Below, piece by piece: positions 59,345 to 64,000 of a stretch of DNA of 64,000 bases; position 1 is the stretch's first letter; each line of letters begins with the position of its first letter. Under the pieces are notes generated by a model. The model saw only the letters and a list, made by a program, of their open reading frames with translations. It had not been told where the DNA came from and ran no database searches. A program made the position numbers and the translations under genes. Source of the stretch: Thiorhodovibrio litoralis (lineage in GTDB: Bacteria > Pseudomonadota > Gammaproteobacteria > Chromatiales > Chromatiaceae); assembly GCF_033954455.1 (NCBI RefSeq), contig NZ_CP121473.1, positions 2,652,501 through 2,716,500 on the forward strand, given 5' to 3'.

Positions 59345-61471
59345 CTAGCCGCCAAAAGGCATGCTCAAGCTCACGCGAATATCCCGCCCGGGACTGAGCG
59401 CATAGCCTTTGTAGGTATCGAGAAAGTCGCGGTATTCGGTATCGAACAGATTGCGCACTGCCAGATCGATCCGGGCGTCATTGCGGCCAAAGCCACGGAA
59501 GGCAAAGCCCAGGTCAAGATCAGCCAAGGTATAGGCGTCGGTCGATGCCGTGCCGAAGTCCATGTCATCAAACTGCGCGAAGGGCTCTCCCGGTGCTGCG
59601 TCCTTGGCGGCACTATGGCGGATGCCAAGTCGCAGATAGGGCTCGCGCAAGGGGCCAAGATCAGCGAAGTTGTAGGTCGCCTCCAGACGCAAAGAATCTG
59701 CCGGCAGCAGTGGCAGGTCGTTGTTGGTGCGCTCGTTGGTGCCGCGCACCAAATCAAGCCCTCCGGCCAGTTCCAGTTGATCCGTCACCTGCCAGCTTGC
59801 CTCCAGCTCCAGGCCAGTGAGCAGCGCATTGTCTTGCTGATAGGCAAAGATCGGTAGGTCGTCTTCAGATCGGCCGGTGTCTTGAAGATAGATGCAGTCG
59901 CTGATGGCGTTGCGATAGACCGTCAGGCTGCCGCTCAGACGCGGGAGTTGCCAGCGCAGGGCAAGGTCGGCATTGAGCGACTTCTCGGGCTCCAGATCCG
60001 GGTTGCCTACCTGAATGGCCGCGACTCCCCCATGCACGCCGTCGGCGTAAAGTTCAAACAGGGTCGGCGCACGGAATCCGCGACCGAGGTTGCCGGCCAG
60101 GGCAAGCTGATCCGTCAGCCGATACACGGCGCCCAGGGAGCCGGTAAAGACCGAATAATCGTGCGAATCCTGCCCGGAGAAGTTAACCGGCGCGGAGGTC
60201 TTGCCGGCATCGCCCGCGACCGAATGCCAGTCGTGGCGCAGCCCTGCTTGCAGGGTGAGGGCGCCGATATCTTTGCTCTCGAAAGCAAAGAGCGCCAGAT
60301 TGCTGACCTCGCCACCCGGCGCTAGCACCGTGGTGCCGCGCGAGTACTGGGTTTTGCTCGAGTATTCCACGCCTAGGGTGCCACCATCGAAGGGGCCGAG
60401 CTGCTCGTGGATGGCCTCGAGTCGCGCGGTGTAGAGATCAAACTCCAGATTCACGGTGCCGTCATAGCCGCCTGCGAGGGTGTCACCCGGACTGTTGGCG
60501 CGACGTAGGTTGTTCTGCCAGGACAGGGTCGGTTTCAGTTGCCAGCTACCGCCGGCCAATGGCAGATCGCCGGTGATCTGGAGCTGGTCGTTGCGCAGCC
60601 ACAGCCCAATGCCTTCGCCGGTGGGCAGCAGGAAGTTGTTCTCGTCATTCCACTGGTTGTAACGGATGCCGAACTCGCCGATATCAGTCAGCAGGCCTAA
60701 GCCAAACTGGGCGTTGAGCTGGTCGAAGTTGGTGTAGGGCAGCTCGCCGGTGAACTTGGGGTCGCTCGGGTTGCCGGATTCTGCAGCGGTTTTGGCATTT
60801 GGCGTGTTCATGTTGCCGGATGAGCGGCGCATCAGCCCGGCATCCAGACTCAAGGTGTCGCTGCCGGCGCGCGCCTTGACCCCGGTATCCCATTGAGCAT
60901 TGTTGCTGTGGTAGACAAAGAGCGTATCGGCGCCAGCCAGGGTTTCGCCCGGTGCGGCAAACTCGAACGCCGGTGCCTGTACATCCACCGCACCACCAAG
61001 TGCACCCGAGCCATAGAGCAGACTGGAGGCGCCGCGCACCACCTCGATGCGTCCCGCGAGGAAGGGATCGATATTGGGCGGATGGCGCTCGCCATACTGC
61101 TGATAATCGACGCCAATGCCGTTGGACAGAATTTGGATCTGATTCCCGCTTAGTCCACGAATCACCGGCTTACCCACCTGATTGCCGGCGGTGATGCTGG
61201 CCACGCCGGGCAGGGCATCCAGGGTTTCACCCAGGGTGAAGCGCTCGCGTTCGCGCAAGTCCTCGCCGCTTAGCACCGAAATATCGGCAGCCTGCAACAT
61301 GGGATCGCCTGGCACGGGGACGCCGGCGGTCACTTCGATTGCGTCGAGTTCGATCGACATCTCCAGAGGATCTGGGTCGGGCGCTGCGCTCGCCGTATTG
61401 GCGACGATGTTGGCAACGAGCAGCGAGCCCATGATGGCCGCCCGCGAGTGGCAAGGGTTTCGGGTGCGCAT
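59345..61471 (-). CDS. TonB-dependent outer-membrane receptor, probably zinc-regulated
   Basis: A 708-residue receptor. ATG 61471 gives a signal peptide (AAIMGSLLVANIVANTASA); upstream in-frame sequence is unsupported. The plug domain (about 45-165) has VLSGEDLRERERFTLGETLDALPGV and VIRGLSGNQIQILSNGIGVDYQQYGERHPPNIDP; the barrel ends in DFLDTYKGYALSPGRDIRVSLSMPFGG. The perfect Zur-type palindrome 60 bases upstream suggests a ZnuD-like zinc uptake role; the protein lacks an obvious long His-rich loop. exbB-exbD-exbD2-tonB diverges from it. Confidence 0.88.
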   Translation of the reverse strand: MRTRNPCHSRAAIMGSLLVANIVANTASAAPDPDPLEMSIELDAIEVTAGVPVPGDPMLQAADISVLSGEDLRERERFTLGETLDALPGVASITAGNQVGKPVIRGLSGNQIQILSNGIGVDYQQYGERHPPNIDPFLAGRIEVVRGASSLLYGSGALGGAVDVQAPAFEFAAPGETLAGADTLFVYHSNNAQWDTGVKARAGSDTLSLDAGLMRRSSGNMNTPNAKTAAESGNPSDPKFTGELPYTNFDQLNAQFGLGLLTDIGEFGIRYNQWNDENNFLLPTGEGIGLWLRNDQLQITGDLPLAGGSWQLKPTLSWQNNLRRANSPGDTLAGGYDGTVNLEFDLYTARLEAIHEQLGPFDGGTLGVEYSSKTQYSRGTTVLAPGGEVSNLALFAFESKDIGALTLQAGLRHDWHSVAGDAGKTSAPVNFSGQDSHDYSVFTGSLGAVYRLTDQLALAGNLGRGFRAPTLFELYADGVHGGVAAIQVGNPDLEPEKSLNADLALRWQLPRLSGSLTVYRNAISDCIYLQDTGRSEDDLPIFAYQQDNALLTGLELEASWQVTDQLELAGGLDLVRGTNERTNNDLPLLPADSLRLEATYNFADLGPLREPYLRLGIRHSAAKDAAPGEPFAQFDDMDFGTASTDAYTLADLDLGFAFRGFGRNDARIDLAVRNLFDTEYRDFLDTYKGYALSPGRDIRVSLSMPFGG

Positions 61472-61529
61472 GAGTTTTTCCCGCGAATGCTGAGTACAGA
61501 TTGAAAAGCGTCGTTTGGTGTCCGAATAC

Positions 61530-61542
61530 GTTATAGTATAAC
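61530..61542. promoter_or_regulatory. Zur-box palindrome
   Basis: GTTATAGTATAAC is a perfect 13-bp palindrome around a central G and equals the core of the gammaproteobacterial Zur operator (GTTATANTATAAC). It lies in the 148-base divergent gap between the TonB-dependent receptor and the exbB start, so it could control both. A Zur homologue is encoded at 26279-26728. Confidence 0.8.
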
Positions 61543-61619
61543 ATTGCATCTTTCGTGACATCCGTTTCGCGCCCGGACCCATCGCGGCTCGACCCGCCAC
61601 AGGGCCCGCGCTACGATGG

Positions 61620-62513
61620 ATGGATTTGAATGCTCAATCGACAGTTGCCGACGGTCCGACAAGCACGATGGCTCAAGACACATTCACTACCACGAACCAG
61701 CTTCAGGGCGAACCGGGAGTCGCAGGGCTAATGTCTGCTGCGCAGGGCGCCTCGGTCGATTCGTCCAACCAGGTGACGGACGTTTTGCAATGGTTCAGCG
61801 ATGGCGGTCCGGTGCTGGTGATCTTGGCCGCGCTTTCCGTCATTGCGCTGACGCTGGTCCTGCTCAAGATCTGGCAATTCCACCGGTTGCGTTTGGATGC
61901 GGCTGAGCCGCTCGCAAGTGCGCTTGGGCTTTGGGCGTGGGGCCAATCAGCGGCGGCGGTGGCTGCCGTGGCGGATGCGCCTCAACCGGCTGCGCGCCTG
62001 TTGCATCGGGCGCTGACCGGCTACCTGCAACCGGGAGTTGATCTGGGCCTGCTGCGCGAGGAACTGGCGCGATTCGCCAATGCCGAGATCGAGGGGCTGC
62101 GCGCTTATCTGCGCGCGCTTGAGACCATCGCCACCCTGAGTCCGTTGCTCGGTCTGCTTGGCACGGTGTTCGGAATGATCGAGGCCTTTCAGCAGCTCGA
62201 GCAGGCGGGGGCGCGGGTCGATCCGGCGCTGCTCTCGGGTGGCATCTGGCAAGCGCTGCTGACCACGGCAGCCGGACTTGGGGTGGCCATCCCGGTGGTG
62301 TTTGCCCACGCCTGGCTGGAGCAGCGGGTGGAGCGCTGCGGTTATCGCATGGAGGATGCGGTGACCCGCGTTTTTACTCGCGACCTGGCAAGAGCAGGTG
62401 CTTCCGGTATGTCCCAATCAACGCCGGGCGACGCGTCCCAGCCAGCATCCGGCACGATGTCTCAGCCAACACCCGACGATAGGGCACAGGGGCGCGAGAC
62501 CGATGCCGTCTGA
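61620..62513 (+). CDS. exbB: ExbB-type proton-channel subunit
   Basis: A 297-residue inner-membrane protein. One helix at about 55-78 (GGPVLVILAALSVIALTLVLL), a cytoplasmic loop, and two C-terminal helices (ATLSPLLGLLGTVFGMIEAF and GGIWQALLTTAAGLGVAIPVVFAHAWL) match ExbB/MotA/TolQ; the GLLGTVFGMIxAF signature and the conserved Thr/Glu residues are present. The N-terminus is long and soluble and the C-terminus ends in a Ser/Thr/Pro-rich tail. It overlaps exbD by 11 bases. Confidence 0.93.
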   Translation: MDLNAQSTVADGPTSTMAQDTFTTTNQLQGEPGVAGLMSAAQGASVDSSNQVTDVLQWFSDGGPVLVILAALSVIALTLVLLKIWQFHRLRLDAAEPLASALGLWAWGQSAAAVAAVADAPQPAARLLHRALTGYLQPGVDLGLLREELARFANAEIEGLRAYLRALETIATLSPLLGLLGTVFGMIEAFQQLEQAGARVDPALLSGGIWQALLTTAAGLGVAIPVVFAHAWLEQRVERCGYRMEDAVTRVFTRDLARAGASGMSQSTPGDASQPASGTMSQPTPDDRAQGRETDAV

Positions 62514-62946
62514 GCGCCTGTTGCCGCGGCTTGATCGCCCTGCGCGACGCGCGGCCATCGGGCTGACGCCGCTGATCGACGTGGTTTTCATCCTGCTGTT
62601 GTTCTTCATGCTGGCGTCCAACCTCCAGCGTGAACAGGCCTTTTCGCTGCAGCTGGCGGCGCCACAACCGCTGGTGCCATCGGCACTGGCGTCGGAACCG
62701 CCGCGCGCGCCTGCAGCCGCTCAAACCCCGGTTGCGCGCGTGCATCTCGCGGAAGGGGGGGGATTTCGCCTCGACGGTCAACCCATCGCGGCAGCGGACC
62801 TGGCCCCGGCGCTATCGCGGCGGCGGGAGCAGGAGCAGGACCTGAGGGTGCTCCTGATTCCGGCCGCTGGCGTGAGCCTGCAGCAGTTGGTCACTGTGCT
62901 CGACCATCTGGCCGCGGCCGGAATTGCGGAAGTTACGCTGCAGTGA
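62503..62946 (+). CDS. exbD: ExbD-type proton-channel subunit, first copy
   Basis: A 147-residue protein started at ATG 62503, inside the end of exbB. The single helix (LTPLIDVVFILLLFFML, residues 21-37) carries the essential Asp26. A periplasmic domain follows (VHLAEGGGFRLDGQPIAAADLAPAL...AGVSLQQLVTVLDHLAAAGI). The next gene starts at an overlapping GTGA. Confidence 0.93.
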   Translation: MPSERLLPRLDRPARRAAIGLTPLIDVVFILLLFFMLASNLQREQAFSLQLAAPQPLVPSALASEPPRAPAAAQTPVARVHLAEGGGFRLDGQPIAAADLAPALSRRREQEQDLRVLLIPAAGVSLQQLVTVLDHLAAAGIAEVTLQ

Positions 62947-63368
62947 AGCTTGTCCGGCGACACCCAAGCACGTCTGCAAGCGCGCGCGAGCAGGCGCTGA
63001 TCCCGCTGATTAACGTTGTTTTTCTGATGCTGATCTTTTTCATGGTGGTGGGGCGTCTGGTGCCGTCAGAGTTTTTTGCGGTCGAGCCGCCGAGCGCCCG
63101 GGTTGGCACAACGGATGCTCCGGGTGCCTCCTCGGATTCCTGGATGTTGTTGGTCAGTGCCGACGGGCGTTTGGCGCTGAACGGTCAGGCGATCACCGCT
63201 GGGGCGCTGGCCGCGCGACTGCGGGCAGCGGGCGCCGGTCAGGGTCTGCCTGAGCTGATACTCAGGGCCGATGGCGCGCTCAACACCGCCACTTTGCGCG
63301 CGCTGCTCGAGCGCCTGCGCGCGGTCGGTCTGCAGCGGATTCAACTGGTCACGATCCCGGTGCGCTGA
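62943..63368 (+). CDS. ExbD-type subunit with Asp-to-Asn change in the membrane helix
   Basis: A 141-residue ExbD paralogue with GTG start. The helix reads LIPLINVVFLMLIFFMVV: Asn24 stands where ExbD and TolR carry the protonatable Asp needed for function (compare LTPLIDVVF in the first copy). The periplasmic part is normal (SWMLLVSADGRLALNGQAITAGALAARL...LRALLERLRAVGLQRIQLV). It is probably a structural partner of the first ExbD. The stop overlaps the tonB start by one base. Confidence 0.88.
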   Translation: MKLVRRHPSTSASAREQALIPLINVVFLMLIFFMVVGRLVPSEFFAVEPPSARVGTTDAPGASSDSWMLLVSADGRLALNGQAITAGALAARLRAAGAGQGLPELILRADGALNTATLRALLERLRAVGLQRIQLVTIPVR

Positions 63369-64000
63369 TGGAGATTGGCGCCCGTCACTGGCTGGTCGCG
63401 CTGCTGATCGCCGGCGGCATGCATGCGGCGCTCGCCCTGACGCTCGTCCAGGTGGCTAGCCCGCCGCCAGCCTTGCCGGTCACCATTTCCCTGACGTTGG
63501 GTGACGGCGCTGGCCAATCGGCGGCGGGGGGACCGGCGGTCGCTCAGTCGGACGCGGACGGTCGCTCTGAACCGGTCTCAGAAACCCCGGATGCCCCGGC
63601 TTCGGCGCCAATGGATGCTGCGGACAGCGTGCCTGAACGGGCGCTTGAAGCAACGTCCGAGCCCAAAGCGGAAATCACGCCAGAACCTGCTGCGGAGTCA
63701 GAGTTGGTTCCCGAGTCTGAACCAGAGCCGCAGCCGCGGCCGCGGCCAGAGCCCAAGCCAGAGCCTAAGCCGTTACCGCAGCCCGAGGATGGAAAACCGG
63801 CGGAATCAGAACGCCGATCCCAGGCTGCGGACACCACCGTCAAACCCAAGGTCGAGCCATCAGCAGCGATATCTCGCCCATCTGCTCAGGCCACTTCGCC
63901 GGCTGCCAGCTCAGTCGCGGGTGCAGGGGAGGGCGGCCGTGGCAAAGCTTCTGGGGGCGGTAGATCAGACGCGCGGGCAGGCGCCGCGAGTGCGTCGGCC
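63368..64000 (+). CDS. tonB: TonB-type energy transducer, cut by the window end
   Basis: The frame opens with a short cytoplasmic start and a single helix (HWLVALLIAGGMHAALALTLVQVA) in which the Ser/His-type motif of TonB is represented by His. A long Pro/Glu/Lys-rich stretch follows (EPEPQPRPRPEPKPEPKPLPQPE), the rod that spans the periplasm. The C-terminal domain that contacts the receptor lies beyond the window. It is the fourth gene of an overlapping exb operon. Confidence 0.85.
   Translation, partial: MEIGARHWLVALLIAGGMHAALALTLVQVASPPPALPVTISLTLGDGAGQSAAGGPAVAQSDADGRSEPVSETPDAPASAPMDAADSVPERALEATSEPKAEITPEPAAESELVPESEPEPQPRPRPEPKPEPKPLPQPEDGKPAESERRSQAADTTVKPKVEPSAAISRPSAQATSPAASSVAGAGEGGRGKASGGGRSDARAGAASASA

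Overview
The window reads as chromosomal DNA of a GC-rich gammaproteobacterium. The gene families (Fpr, AlaC, Hom, IbaG, glutamine-dependent NadE, several c-di-GMP and hybrid-kinase genes, a TonB/ExbB/ExbD/ExbD set) and the dense GC-rich gene style suggest a purple sulfur bacterium or relative (Chromatiaceae-like). This is an inference from protein style; no rRNA or marker gene was seen, and I found no tRNA or CRISPR array.

Layout. 1-8.9 kb: a small membrane protein, ferredoxin-NADP reductase, a three-gene minus-strand operon (PstS-like binding protein, outer-membrane barrel, GGDEF/EAL sensor), a lipoprotein, proline iminopeptidase and D-aminoacyl-tRNA deacylase. 8.9-15 kb: a diguanylate cyclase response regulator directly downstream of a very large CBS/PAS hybrid histidine kinase. 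15-21 kb: alaC, hom, ibaG, nadE and an HATPase kinase. 21.4-26 kb: a molybdate module (modABC, a di-Mop molbindin, modE) with a perfect ModE-type palindrome. 26-31.4 kb: zur, an AraC-type regulator and two tandem DUF1254/DUF1214 envelope proteins. 31.5-42.3 kb: a copper/silver resistance island (CusF-like, a frameshifted sensor kinase, OmpR-type regulator, Met-rich LTXXQ protein, DUF302, CopA-type ATPase, CusB, CusA), with no CusC-type outer-membrane factor, ended by an IS5-family element.

43.5-59.3 kb is the accessory heart of the window. An AT-richer array of gene cassettes is separated by attC-like imperfect palindromes with extrahelical bases and GTTRRRY-type cores, with no integrase in view. 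The cassettes carry a minimal nucleotidyltransferase, a 630-residue PIN-like protein with two C-terminal membrane helices, a Cys-rich small protein and two BrnT-type toxin/antitoxin pairs. A graveyard of gene fragments follows, then two membrane/sensor genes, an IS1634-family element inserted exactly at a stop codon, and the remains of a type I restriction locus: hsdR split by an IS630-family element and fused to the tail of hsdM, followed by an orphan DUF1016 (PDDEXK) nuclease.

59.3-64 kb is a zinc or metal uptake module: a TonB-dependent receptor with a perfect Zur-type palindrome upstream, diverging from exbB-exbD-exbD2-tonB. ExbD2 has Asn in place of the essential transmembrane Asp. The Zur homologue at 26.3 kb is a plausible regulator of this module.
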